This document shows positions 21,214 to 30,544 of a stretch of DNA of 64,000 bases, piece after piece; within the stretch, counting starts at the first letter, position 1; every line of letters starts with the position of its first letter. The stretch is from Streptomyces drozdowiczii. GTDB lineage: Bacteria > Actinomycetota > Actinomycetes > Streptomycetales > Streptomycetaceae. The stretch covers positions 3,348,001 through 3,412,000 of the forward strand of contig NZ_CP098740.1 in NCBI RefSeq assembly GCF_026167665.1. The letters run 5' to 3'. A program made the position numbers and the translations under genes. The notes beneath the pieces are model-generated. The model was given only the letters and a program-made list of their open reading frames with translations, did not search any database and was not told where the DNA came from.

Positions 21214-22332
21214 TCAGAGACCGTCGGTCAGTTCGGTCCACAGAGACAACACCGGGGCAGTTTCGCTGTAGGTACCTTTCTTGTTCGAAGCCGGAACAAG
21301 TTCCTCGTAGCGTCGAATCAGCTCGCTCACAGCGACCTGGGTCCTTTTCCTGATCTCCTGTTGCAGGGTTTCGTGCCAGTCGAACGGGAACGATTCATCA
21401 TGCAATCGATCCAGCGGGAGGAAGCGACAGCTAGCCCAATGCAGCAGATCGGGAGCGTACTTGATGAGAAGGCCGTGGCCCTTTTGCCGACTCTTCGGGA
21501 TCTCCTCCAAAGCGCCTTGCGCAGCCCTCTTCACCGCGACTGCCCGCATGACGCCCAGTGGGCTCATTCGAGAGTGGAAAAGCGTCCGGTAGGAGAATGA
21601 GTTCCTGTCGTCCCACAGGCCCATCAGACCGTCAGCACTCACGACCCGGTGGACGTGCCCCGGCCCCGGTCCGGACACGCAGGCGAGCGCTCGGGTCACC
21701 TCGGCCATGGAATAGGCGACCTGGCTCGGCCTCGTCGTAACCCCCCGCCGGACATCGAAGGACCACCTTTCCCAATCGGCCTCCGTCAATCGCCGGATAT
21801 TGGGACACAGACTCAGTCTGTCCTGGGCGTCCCGAAAACTCTGATAGGTGTCCGCGTACCCATGCAGTCTGCGTGCCCGCTCACGTTCCGCACCGCAGTA
21901 CACCTCGACCTTCAGCAACATATCCGCCAGGTGCGCGGGCCCTATTTCATCGAGTACGACGGCAATTGCCTTGAGTCGCTGGTAGCCGTCAATGAGATCG
22001 ATGCCATGGATCCAGAGCCGATCGGCGAACGGTTCGCTGGATCGCTCGGGATAGATCACGTCCGCGCCCAGAGTGATCGACCCGATCAGACCGAAGTCCT
22101 CCGGAGCCTTGCGGGCCAGTTCCTCCAACGCGAGGGTTTCGGGAGCGTCGTCCAAGTACCAGCGTGCGACCTTCAGACGGCGGGCCGCACCGGCTCCGAC
22201 CACCAGTTGCACCAGCTCCACGGCCGGCACCTCAAACGCGACGGAACGTGCCCATCGGACCGCGGCCAGAGGCCGCAGGAGCAGGTTCGGACCACCGCTC
22301 GTCGCATACCTGCGGGAAAGCATCTCATTCAC
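21214..22332 (-). CDS. DGQ-type (ParB/DndB-like) protein
   Basis: The 372-aa product starts at GTG 22332 (or ATG 22323). Residues 108-121 read WIHGIDLIDGYQRLKAI, a variant of the xxDGQHR/xDGQQRL motif found in DndB, GmrSD N-domains and other ParB/Srx-like proteins of restriction and defence systems. Upstream is a long ordered region ([24 protein letters not shown]), downstream a helical C-terminus. It is convergent with the ATPase gene (12 bases apart) and divergent from the HNH enzyme (78 bases). DNA-binding or nicking activity is inferred only. Confidence 0.6.
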   Translation of the reverse strand: MNEMLSRRYATSGGPNLLLRPLAAVRWARSVAFEVPAVELVQLVVGAGAARRLKVARWYLDDAPETLALEELARKAPEDFGLIGSITLGADVIYPERSSEPFADRLWIHGIDLIDGYQRLKAIAVVLDEIGPAHLADMLLKVEVYCGAERERARRLHGYADTYQSFRDAQDRLSLCPNIRRLTEADWERWSFDVRRGVTTRPSQVAYSMAEVTRALACVSGPGPGHVHRVVSADGLMGLWDDRNSFSYRTLFHSRMSPLGVMRAVAVKRAAQGALEEIPKSRQKGHGLLIKYAPDLLHWASCRFLPLDRLHDESFPFDWHETLQQEIRKRTQVAVSELIRRYEELVPASNKKGTYSETAPVLSLWTELTDGL

Positions 22333-22410
22333 GCTCTACCCAACGCACCCAACGGAAAAGCGTGACGTCCGGAAGGTCAGCAGTCCGGACGCGTACTGCA
22401 AACTGGCGGC

Positions 22411-23304
22411 ATGGACTGGCTGGAACGGACCGCGACCCTGCGGCAGTGGAGTCGGAATGGGGCTCGGGCGCCGCACAAGCCGTTGTTGGTGTTGTACGCG
22501 CTTGCGCGGTTTCAGCGGGATGGCTCGGGGGAACTCCGGTACAGCTCCGTGGAGGCGGAGCTCAAGCGGCTGCTCGACGAGTACGGGCCGGGGCGCCCGA
22601 CGACGCCCGCGTACCCGTTCCACCACCTCGTGAGTGACGGGGTGTGGGAGGTGCGCACCGATCGCGGGGCGGGGAGTCCCGGCACCGGCGTACGGGAGTT
22701 GCGGGCGACGGGGGCGACCGGGCGGCTGGTGCCGGAGTTGCGGGACGCGTTGCGGCGGGAGCCGTCCTTGCTCGGGCGGATGGCGCGGGTGCTGCTCGAC
22801 CTCAACTTCCCGCCCTCCCTGCACGAGGAGTTGTGCGAGGCGGTCGGGCTGGAGCTCCAACCGGCCGAGATCGCGGAGGCGGGGACGGCCGTGCGTCGCG
22901 GGCGGGATCCGCGGATGCGGGAGCGGGTGCTGACGGCGTACGAGTACCGGTGCGCGTTCTGCGGGTACGACGGGCGCATCGGCGCGGTCCCCGTAGGACT
23001 CGAGGCCGCGCATGTGCGGTGGTGGGCGTTCGACGGGCCGGACGAGGTGGAGAACGGGCTCTGCCTCTGCTCCCTGCACCACAAGCTGCTCGACAAGGGC
23101 GTCCTCGGCCTCGGTGCCGACGACCGCATCCTCGTGTCGCAGAGCTTCGTCGGCCACAGCGCGGCGGCCGGCGCGCACGTCATAGCGCTCGCCGGCCGCC
23201 CGCTCATCGGGCCGCAGCCCTCCGCCGCCCCGGTCGCCCCGGACCACCGCGCCTGGCACGCGCGCGAGGTGTTCCACGGCGTGCCGCGCGCGGCGGCCGG
23301 CTGA
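22411..23304 (+). CDS. HNH restriction endonuclease with a putative DNA-sulfur-binding domain (McrA type)
   Basis: The 297-aa product opens MDWLERTATLRQWSRNGARA, then PHKPLLVLYALARF. This resembles the sulfur-binding domain of Streptomyces McrA homologues (ScoMcrA/SprMcrA), which bind phosphorothioated DNA. The C-terminal half is an HNH domain: CAFC at 181-184, LEAAHVRWW with His201, NGLCLC with Asn215 and LHHKLL with His223-His224. Such type IV enzymes cut modified incoming DNA. Whether this one needs phosphorothioate or methylcytosine cannot be read from sequence. ATG 22411 is the only sensible start. Confidence 0.8.
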   Translation: MDWLERTATLRQWSRNGARAPHKPLLVLYALARFQRDGSGELRYSSVEAELKRLLDEYGPGRPTTPAYPFHHLVSDGVWEVRTDRGAGSPGTGVRELRATGATGRLVPELRDALRREPSLLGRMARVLLDLNFPPSLHEELCEAVGLELQPAEIAEAGTAVRRGRDPRMRERVLTAYEYRCAFCGYDGRIGAVPVGLEAAHVRWWAFDGPDEVENGLCLCSLHHKLLDKGVLGLGADDRILVSQSFVGHSAAAGAHVIALAGRPLIGPQPSAAPVAPDHRAWHAREVFHGVPRAAAG

Positions 23305-23311
23305 GGCGCCT

Positions 23312-24604
23312 CTACGCCTCCGGCGTCCCGTCCGCCGCGATCCGGCGGAAGCCGAGGTACGGGGTCAGGGCCTCGGGCAGGACGAGGGAGCCGTCCTCCT
23401 GCTGGCACTGTTCGAGGAGGGCCGCCAGGGTGCGGCCGATGGGGAGGCCGGAGCCGTTGAGGGTGGCGACGAGCTTGGGCTTGCCGTTCTCGTCGCGGGT
23501 GCGGATGTGGGCGCGACGGGCCTGGAACGTACCGAAGTTGGAGACCGAGGAGATCTCGCGGTACGTGTTCTGGCTCGGGATCCAGACCTCGATGTCGTAC
23601 GTGAGCTGCGCCGAGAAGCCCGTGTCGCCGGCGGCGAGCATGACCACGCGGTAGGCGAGGCCGAGCTCCTTCAGGCACGCCTCGGCATGGCCGACCATCT
23701 GCTCCAGCTCCGCGTCGGCCTCCGCCGGGTCGACGATGCGGACCATCTCCACCTTGGAGAACTGGTGCTGGCGGATCAGGCCCCGGGTGTCCCGGCCGTA
23801 CGAACCCGCCTCGGACCGGAAGCACGGGGTTTGCGCGGTCAGGGCGAGGGGAAGCTCGGCGGGCGGGATGATCTCGTCCGCGTACAGGTTGGTCAGCGGG
23901 ACCTCGGCCGTCGGGATGAGGAACAGCTCGCGGTCGGCCACACCCGTCTTGAACAGGTCCTCCTCGAACTTCGGGAGCTGTCCGGTGCCGGTCATCGTCT
24001 TACGGGTGACCAGGTACGGGACCGCGTGCTCCACGTAGCCGTGGCGGCGGGTGTGCAGGTCGAGGAAGAGGGTCGCCAGGGCGCGTTCCAGGGCCGCGCC
24101 CGCGCCGCGCGTGACCGCGAAGCGGGGGCCCGAGAGCTTGGTCGCCCGGGCGAAGTCGAGGATGCCCGTCGCCTCGCCGAGGTCGACGTGGTCCTTCGGC
24201 TCGAAGGAGAACACCGGCGGCGTGCCCACGCGCCTGACCTCGACCGCGTCGGCGTCGCTGTCGCCCTCCGGGGCCTCGTCGGACGGGAGGTTGGGGATGC
24301 CGAGGAGGAGGTCGTTCAGCTGCTCCTGGACCTGCTCCTGGTCCGCGTCGATGTTCCGGATCTCGTCCTTCAGCTCGCGGGCCCGCTCCTTCAGCTTGGT
24401 GATGTCACCGCCCTGACGTGCCGTCTGCTGGACCTCGCTCGCCACCCGCTTGGACTCCGCACGCAGCTCGTCGGCCGAGCGGATGTTCTGGTTGCGCCGG
24501 GACTGGAGGTCCTCCAGTGCGGACAGGTCCAGCGTGTAACCGCGACGAGCGAGCCGGCGTACCGCTTCGGCACCCATGTCGATCAGGGCGCGGGCATCAT
24601 GCAT
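23312..24604 (-). CDS. serS: Second-type seryl-tRNA synthetase
   Basis: Class II SerRS charging tRNA-Ser with serine. The 430-aa product has the N-terminal coiled-coil arm (RRNQNIRSADELRAESKRVA...ELKDEIRNIDADQEQ), motif 2 region FRSEAGSYGRDTRGLIRQHQFSKVE and motif 3 LNGSGLPIGRTLAALLE. It lacks the MIDLRLLREDP opening and the LNGTLATTRW motif-3 version known from housekeeping Streptomyces SerRS. It instead looks like the proteobacterial/firmicute form, so it is probably a duplicate gained by transfer. ATG 24604 was chosen as the first conserved Met. It lies next to restriction genes and is divergent from the TerD gene. Confidence 0.88.
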   Translation of the reverse strand: MHDARALIDMGAEAVRRLARRGYTLDLSALEDLQSRRNQNIRSADELRAESKRVASEVQQTARQGGDITKLKERARELKDEIRNIDADQEQVQEQLNDLLLGIPNLPSDEAPEGDSDADAVEVRRVGTPPVFSFEPKDHVDLGEATGILDFARATKLSGPRFAVTRGAGAALERALATLFLDLHTRRHGYVEHAVPYLVTRKTMTGTGQLPKFEEDLFKTGVADRELFLIPTAEVPLTNLYADEIIPPAELPLALTAQTPCFRSEAGSYGRDTRGLIRQHQFSKVEMVRIVDPAEADAELEQMVGHAEACLKELGLAYRVVMLAAGDTGFSAQLTYDIEVWIPSQNTYREISSVSNFGTFQARRAHIRTRDENGKPKLVATLNGSGLPIGRTLAALLEQCQQEDGSLVLPEALTPYLGFRRIAADGTPEA

Positions 24605-24866
24605 GAGGGGTCCTTCTGGTCCGGCGGGTGGGTCGGTGCGTTGCGGCACCGACGGTAGCAATCAGCGGACCTCGCGGGTTCCGCTTTATCGGCGGTGCGG
24701 TCCCGGCGGTTCGGCGTCGGCCGCATACGGAGTTCACGATTCCTTCACGGGTAGTCCATCCGGGGGATACGGTTCTCCCGTGTGCGGCGAGTTGCGCTGT
24801 GTCACGGAACAACCTGCTGCCGTCGCCGGGGCGCCGCCCGACGCGGCCGCGTGTCTGGGGGACTGC

Positions 24867-26947
24867 ATGCGTGAGATGACCAAGGGTGCCAACGTCGGGC
24901 TGGCGGACCTCAGCGACGATGCCGGCACGGTCATCGCGAGCCTGAGCTGGAGCAGCACCGCCGGGGACGGTGACGCGGACGTGTCCGTGCTCCTGCTGGA
25001 CGCGGGCGGCAAGGTCCGCGGCGACGCGGACTTCTTCTACTACAACAACCCCGCCGCGGTCGACGGCAGCGTGCAGCTGCTGGGCAAGACGCCGACGGAC
25101 GGCGGCAGCGAGGACCGCATCAGCCTCGACCTGACCGCCGTCCCCGAGGACGTCGAGCGCCTGGTCGTCGCCGCGAGCCGGTACGGCGGCTCCCGCTTCG
25201 GCGATCTGGACGACCTGCGGATGACCGTCGCCGACCGGTCCGGCGAGGTGCTGCTCGGCTTCTCGATCGGCGACGCCTCCGTGGAGAGCGCCTTCATCTT
25301 CGGCGAGCTGTACCGGCGCGGCACGGAGTGGAAGTACCGGGCCGTCGGCCAGGGTTACGAGACCGGGCTCGCCGGCCTCGCCACGGACTTCGGCATCGAT
25401 GTGGACGACGAGGGCGAGAACGAGGCCGCGGACGCGGTTGCGGACCCGGGTGGCGGGGAAGGCGCCGCGACCGCCGTCGAGTCCCCCGGTGCCGCCGAGC
25501 CGCTCCCCGCCGTTCCCGCGCAGCCAGGCCCGAAAACCTCGGCGGCAGAGGAGCAGCCGGCCGTCCCCGCCCCCGCGCCCAAGAGGCCCCGCGCCCGTAC
25601 GGCGAAGAAGAAGGTGACCCTGCCCGCCCTCGCCACGAAGTCGCTCGCCGAGAACGACTCCTGGCGAGCCGCCCGGCTCTTCCCCGCCTCGAACCTCAAG
25701 AGCGACAAGGAGCGCGAGGTCCGGGCGACCTCGGTGCTGCTGTCCGTGATGGCGCAGGTGCCGGAGTTCGGCCGTCGACTCACCGCCGCCTTCGGCGCCC
25801 CCGCCGGGCGCATGCAGACCTTCACCGAGGTCTCCCTCCCGCACGGCGAGACCCGAAGCGCCCCGACGGGGTGATCCGGGTCGAGCGCGCCGGGAAGCTG
25901 TGGACCGCGCTCGTGGAGACGAAGACCAACGGGAACGCGCTGAAGTCGGAGCAGGTCCAGAACTACATGGACATCGCCGCCCGCCGCGGCTACGAGGCGG
26001 TGATCACCCTCTCCAACGACGTGGCGCTGGAGGGCAGCCCGCTGGTCGAGGTCAAGACCGACGGGCGGCGCAAGCACAAGGTGGCCCTGTGGCACCTGTC
26101 GTGGGCGGAGGTGGCGCACCAGGCCCAGATGCTCATCCGGCACGAGGGCGTGGGCAACGCCGCCCACGCCTGGCTCCTCCAGGAGCTGCTGCACTACCTC
26201 CAGCACGAGAACTCCGGCTGCCACGGCTTCCAGAACATGGGCCCCTCCTGGGTGCCCGTGCGCAACGGCATCGACGAGGAGACGCTCAGCCAGGGCGACC
26301 CGCGCGCCGTGGAGGTCGTGGAGAGCTGGGAACGGCTCATCCGCCAGGTCTGCCTGCGGCTCGGCGGCGAACTCGGGCAGAAGGCCCTGCCCGTCCAGCG
26401 CACCCAGCGCGGCACCACCGCCCTCTCCCGGCGCGCGGCGCACGCGGACCGGCTCTGCGAGGAGGGCCGGCTCGCCGCCGAACTGCGGGTGGACGGCTCG
26501 CCCGGCACCATCACGATCGTCGCCGACCTGCGGACCGGGAAGCTGCGCACCTCGGTGGAGATCCCGGTGCCCGAGGGGGCCTATCCGCTGACGTCGGCCA
26601 AGCGCCTCATGCGGCAGCTCGCCGAGGCACCCGCCGATCTGCACGTCGAGACGCTGGTCGAGGGCCAGAGCGGGCCGCGCGGCACCCTGGAGCGCCTGCG
26701 CCCGGAGCCGGGCGACGTGCTTCCCCGCGACGGCAGCCGGATCACCGGATTCCGGCTCTCCCTCTTCAAGAGCATGGGCGCCACACGGGGCAATGCGGAG
26801 ACCGGGTTCATCCGCAGCGTCGACAACGCCGTGGACCGCTTTCACTCGCATGTGATCGCCCACCTCGCGCAGGCCGAGCGCCGCACCCGCCGCACGTCGG
26901 CCCCGGAGCCGGGAAGTGCCCCGGTCCCGGCGCCCGCGGGGGCCTGA
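24867..26947 (+). CDS. TerD-domain protein fused to a PD-(D/E)XK-like domain (frameshifted)
   Basis: Residues 1-190 are a TerD/CABP stress domain (MTKGANVGLADLS, WSSTAGDGDADVSVLLLDA, DFFYYNNP, FIFGELYRRGTEWKYRAVGQGYETGLAGLA). An Ala/Pro/Lys linker follows. The frame then stops at 25874, but adding one C at 25852-25854 continues smoothly (HGETPKRPDGVIRVERAGK) into a domain with WTALVETKTNGN and VQNYMDIAARRGYEAVITLSN. The E-x-K strand followed by a Q-containing helix is typical of PD-(D/E)XK nucleases. An all-alpha C-terminus follows. ATG 24867 has a GGGGGA ribosome site. The corrected product would be about 693 aa. A calcium-sensing effector nuclease is an inference. Confidence 0.75.
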
Positions 26948-27039
26948 ACCGGCCCCGGAGACCGGCAAACGGCTGCAAACCGCACGGTCGGCGGTGGTTG
27001 TGCTGGCCGTCGCCCCCGGCGCTCGCCATGATGCCGCCC

Positions 27040-27660
27040 ATGACCAAGAGCGACGAAGGCCGAGACATCACCCTCCGGATCGCCCAGGAGCCGGCGGCGG
27101 ACGAGCTTCTCGCACGCAGTCCGCTCGCCGCCCTGGTGGGCATGCTGCTCGACCAGCAGGTGCCCATGGAGTGGGCCTTCGCGGGCCCGCACGCCCTGGC
27201 GCAGCGCATGGGCAAGGACGATCTGGACGCCCATGAGATCGCCGCGTACGACCCGGAGGCGTTCACCGCACTGTTCACCGCCAAACCCGCGCTGCACCGC
27301 TATCCGGGCTCGATGGCCAAGCGGGTGCAGCAGCTGTGCCAGTTCCTGGTGGCGCAGTACGACGGCGAGGCGGCCGCCGTGTGGAACGACGCCGCGACCG
27401 GGGCGGAGCTGCGCCGGCGGCTCAACGCCCTGCCCGGGTTCGGTACGCAGAAGGCGCAGATCTTCCTCGCGCTCCTCGGCAAGCAGTTCGGGGTCCGCCC
27501 GCCGGGCTGGCGGGAGGCGGCGGGGCCGTACGGGGAGGAGGGCTCGCACCGGTCCGTGGCGGACATCACCGGCCCCGAGTCACTGGCGGAGGTGCGCGCG
27601 TACAAGCAGGAGGCCAAGCAGGCGGCGAAGGCCGCGAAAGCCGCGGCGAAGGGCAAGTGA
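27040..27660 (+). CDS. HhH-GPD family base-excision repair-like protein
   Basis: The 206-aa product resembles the small actinobacterial HhH-GPD family: LLARSPLAALVGMLLDQQVPMEWAF at the N-terminus, then the helix-hairpin-helix LNALPGFGTQKAQIFLALLGKQFG and a basic Ala/Lys tail. A DNA glycosylase-type role is inferred; the substrate base is unknown. ATG 27040 (MTKSDEG) is preferred over an ATG four codons earlier. Confidence 0.8.
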   Translation: MTKSDEGRDITLRIAQEPAADELLARSPLAALVGMLLDQQVPMEWAFAGPHALAQRMGKDDLDAHEIAAYDPEAFTALFTAKPALHRYPGSMAKRVQQLCQFLVAQYDGEAAAVWNDAATGAELRRRLNALPGFGTQKAQIFLALLGKQFGVRPPGWREAAGPYGEEGSHRSVADITGPESLAEVRAYKQEAKQAAKAAKAAAKGK

Positions 27661-27729
27661 GCCTTCTCGTACGCGGCGTGGTGGCAATCATGGCTGCGCC
27701 CGGTGGCTCTTGACCGGTAGGCTTTCCGT

Positions 27730-28026
27730 GTGATCTTCAAGCGCATCGGAAATGGGCGGCCTTATCCCGACCACGGCCGGGAAAGCACCCGGCAGTGGGC
27801 GGACGTCGCGCCGCGCCCGGTCCGCCTCGACCAGCTCGTCACCACCAAGGGCCAGCTGGACCTCGAAACCCTGCTCGCCGAGGACTCCACGTTCTACGGC
27901 GACCTCTTCGCGCACGTCGTGAAGTGGCAGGGCGACCTCTATCTGGAGGACGGGCTGCACCGCGCGGTCCGTGCCGCGCTCCAGCAGCGCCAGGTGCTGC
28001 ACGCCCGCGTGCTCGAACTCGGCTGA
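27730..28026 (+). CDS. Conserved small actinobacterial protein
   Basis: The 98-aa product starts at GTG 27730 (MIFKRIGNGRPYPDHGREST). It shows DQLVTTKGQLDLETLLAEDSTFYGDLFAHVVKWQG and YLEDGLHRAVRAALQQRQVLHARVLEL. The DGLHRAVRA string resembles a ParB/Srx-like motif. Related proteins are often labelled VapB-family antitoxins, but no toxin gene adjoins it. Function unproven. It precedes the LytR_C-domain gene on the same strand. Confidence 0.65.
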   Translation: MIFKRIGNGRPYPDHGRESTRQWADVAPRPVRLDQLVTTKGQLDLETLLAEDSTFYGDLFAHVVKWQGDLYLEDGLHRAVRAALQQRQVLHARVLELG

Positions 28027-28133
28027 CGCCTCGGAGCCCGTACGGGGTTCGTTCGGGTGTTTTCCCACCCGGACGGGTGCGATCCATTGATCATTTAGTA
28101 GGCATCATCACCGGGTCGCACTACGCTGCGCCC

Positions 28134-28754
28134 ATGAGCATGCTCACTCCCCCCGGCATGGGCGGAAAGTATCGCATCACGGGTGACAAGTACCCCCGCA
28201 TGCGCCGCCCCCGCCGCCGTAGCAAAGTGGTCCTCGCGGCCATCGCCTCCGTGGTCGCCCTCGGGCTGGCCGGATGGGGCACGCTCCAGCTCATCGATGT
28301 CTTCACGGGCGGCGACAAGACGGCCAGCGCCGCCGACCGGAACGAGCGCTGCCCGTCCCCCAAGGCGTCGAAACCCGCCAAGGTGCTGCCGCAGCCCGCG
28401 AAGATCACGGTCAACGTCTACAACGCGACCACGCGCGGCGGTCTCGCCAAGGCGGCCGCCGACGAGCTGAAGAAGCGCGGGTTCAAGATCGGCGAGGTGG
28501 GGAACGCCACCGCCGCGTACGACAAGAAGGTGCCGGGTACGGGCATTCTGCTCGGCGCCCCGGCCGCCGCCGATGGCACGTTCCCGGTGCTGGGCGCCCA
28601 GCTCCCCGGGGCCGCGACCAAGACCGACGCCCGCAAGAACGGGGAGGTCGATCTGATCATCGGCAAGAAGTTCACCGCGTTCAGCAAGCCGCAGGCGGCA
28701 GCGGCCGCGCTGTCCGCGCTGACGAAGCCCGCGCCGGCGCCCTCCTCCTGTTGA
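28134..28754 (+). CDS. Membrane-anchored LytR C-terminal domain protein
   Basis: The 206-aa product has a Pro/Arg-rich cytosolic N-terminus and one membrane helix (VVLAAIASVVALGLAGWGTLQLI, about 29-51). The outside part, ITVNVYNATTRGGLAKAAADELKKRGFKIGEVGN, is the LytR_C fold (VNVxNAT...GLA...L...GF). These proteins are found in the cell envelope of actinobacteria; the ligand is unknown. ATG 28134 is followed by Met3; either could serve. Confidence 0.8.
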   Translation: MSMLTPPGMGGKYRITGDKYPRMRRPRRRSKVVLAAIASVVALGLAGWGTLQLIDVFTGGDKTASAADRNERCPSPKASKPAKVLPQPAKITVNVYNATTRGGLAKAAADELKKRGFKIGEVGNATAAYDKKVPGTGILLGAPAAADGTFPVLGAQLPGAATKTDARKNGEVDLIIGKKFTAFSKPQAAAAALSALTKPAPAPSSC

Positions 28755-28791
28755 GGACGGCGCCGAGCGGGGGCGTTCGCGCGGTGGATGC

Positions 28792-29427
28792 CTAGTCGGC
28801 GGTGCCGTACATGCGGTCGCCCGCGTCGCCGAGGCCCGGCACGATGTAGCCGTTCTCGTTGAGCCGCTCGTCGACCGAGGCGGTGACCACGGTGACCGGC
28901 GTCCCGGCGAGCTCGCGCTCCATGACCTCGACGCCCTCGGGGGCGGCGAGGAGCACGACCGCGGTGACGTCGTCGGCGCCGCGCCTGATCAGCTCCTGGA
29001 TGGCCGCGACGAGCGTGCCTCCGGTGGCCAGCATCGGGTCGAGCACATAGACCTGGCGGCCCGAGAGGTCGTCGGGCATCCGGCTCGCGTACGTGGACGC
29101 CTTGAGCGTCTCCTCGTCGCGGATCATGCCCAGGAAGCCCACCTCGGCGGTCGGCAGCAGCCGGACCATGCCGTCGAGCATGCCGAGACCGGCCCGCAGG
29201 ATCGGGACGACCAGGGGGCGGGGGTGCGACAGCTTCACGCCGGTGGTGGGTGTCACCGGGGTCTCGATGTCGACCTGTTCGGTGCGCACATCGCGGGTGG
29301 CCTCGTACGCGAGCAGGGTCACCAGCTCGTCGGCGAGGCGCCGGAAGGTCGGGGAGTCGGTGCGCTTGTCGCGCAGGGTGGTGAGTTTGTGCGCGACCAG
29401 CGGGTGGTCGACGACGTGGATCCGCAT
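28792..29427 (-). CDS. upp: Uracil phosphoribosyltransferase
   Basis: UPRT salvages uracil to UMP with PRPP. The 211-aa product contains the family segments [48 protein letters not shown], the PRPP loop [18 protein letters not shown] (129-146) and the C-terminal [19 protein letters not shown], all intact. Length is typical. Convergent with the LytR_C gene. Confidence 0.97.
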   Translation of the reverse strand: MRIHVVDHPLVAHKLTTLRDKRTDSPTFRRLADELVTLLAYEATRDVRTEQVDIETPVTPTTGVKLSHPRPLVVPILRAGLGMLDGMVRLLPTAEVGFLGMIRDEETLKASTYASRMPDDLSGRQVYVLDPMLATGGTLVAAIQELIRRGADDVTAVVLLAAPEGVEVMERELAGTPVTVVTASVDERLNENGYIVPGLGDAGDRMYGTAD

Positions 29428-29542
29428 GACTCCCAGCGTAGCCGCGCCTCCCGCACCCGTGCGCTGGCATCATCCACACGTTCGGGGGAAGGTGGTGGCA
29501 TACGGACCCAGCGACGTAGCCAGCCTTGGGGGTGAAGAGCCG

Positions 29543-29788
29543 ATGGCCGACGGGGCACAGAGCGCCGAGAACCCCGGGAACGCGCGGAACCCCCGGAGCA
29601 CACCGGACACCCCCGACGCACCGGCCTCACCCGACACGCCTGAGACCGACGCACAGCGCCGTCGGCGGCGCGCCCAGTTCCTCCGCGAGCTCCACGAGGC
29701 GAAGGCGCTGCGCGACCGGGTCCAGCCGCGGCGGGTCAAAGCCGCCCGAATGCGCCAGGCCATGCGGATGCGTACGTTCCGCTGGTAG
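29543..29788 (+). CDS. Small basic-tailed conserved protein
   Basis: The 81-aa product has a disordered Asn/Pro/Thr/Asp-rich N-terminus. Its conserved basic C-terminus (RRRAQFLRELHEAKALRDRVQPRR, ending RMRTFRW) is seen in many streptomycetes at this locus. Function unknown; nucleic-acid binding is possible from the charge. Between upp (divergent) and the tadA partner. Confidence 0.6.
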   Translation: MADGAQSAENPGNARNPRSTPDTPDAPASPDTPETDAQRRRRRAQFLRELHEAKALRDRVQPRRVKAARMRQAMRMRTFRW

Positions 29789-29980
29789 CCCCTCCGGCCT
29801 GCGAAGAAGCCGCTGGTGACGGTGGTGGAGAGAACTGATGGCCGACTCAACCGTCGAACTGCTCTCGCGAAGCGCCGGTTTCTGTCACGATGCCGAATGG
29901 GCGGGACGCAGGGCAGCCGGACCACCGACTGCTCCCCGCCCGGACCGGCCCTTGGCCCCGAGACCAGTGGGAGAGTCACG

Positions 29981-30535
29981 GTGTACTTCGCCGCACTGCT
30001 CGCGCGCACCGAAGACGGGTGGGAAGCGAGCGACACGGAGCTCGACGATGTGGAGACCCTGTCCGACCTGACGGATCTGGCCCGTGACGCCTCGGTTGAC
30101 GAGGACACGGTGCTCGTATTCATCGAACAGGAGGACGCCTGGTTCGGCGTCGTCCGGGTGGACGGTGAGGAGGACCCCCGGATCTACGTCTCGGACGCCT
30201 CCGCCGCCGCCCGCTCCTCGTACGGGGAGATCCTGCTCACCGACGAACTGCTCGGCCGCGAACCAGGGGCCGAGGACACGATCGCCGCCCTGGAGGAGCT
30301 CGTCGGCCTCGACGGCACAGAGGACGGCGAGCCCGAGACCACCGCCGACAACAACGACGACGAGGACGACGACGGGCCCTCCGCGGGCGTCGTCCCGGCC
30401 GGCCCGATCGGCGACTCCGGGGTCCTGTCCGACCTCGGGCTCCCCGAGGCCGAGCTGCTGATGCTGCGGACGGACGCCCTGGCCGAGATCGCGGACGCGC
30501 TGGGAGCGGCCGAGGTGCTGGAGACCGTCCGCTAG
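29981..30535 (+). CDS. tRNA adenosine deaminase-associated protein
   Basis: The 184-aa acidic product (VYFAALLARTEDGWEASDTELDDVETL, then FIEQEDAWFGVVRVDGEEDPRIYVSDA) is the conserved actinobacterial partner found directly before tadA. A strongly acidic Asn/Asp linker lies near residue 120. GTG 29981 matches the conserved N-terminus; the frame is open for 55 codons upstream without similarity. It ends nine bases before tadA. Confidence 0.82.
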   Translation: MYFAALLARTEDGWEASDTELDDVETLSDLTDLARDASVDEDTVLVFIEQEDAWFGVVRVDGEEDPRIYVSDASAAARSSYGEILLTDELLGREPGAEDTIAALEELVGLDGTEDGEPETTADNNDDEDDDGPSAGVVPAGPIGDSGVLSDLGLPEAELLMLRTDALAEIADALGAAEVLETVR

Positions 30536-30544
30536 GGTCCGCGG

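Noticed and set aside
24605..24720. A T-box leader ahead of the second serS.
   Set aside because: A GGTGCCGC string is present, but no proper T-box bulge, specifier loop or antiterminator pairing could be built.
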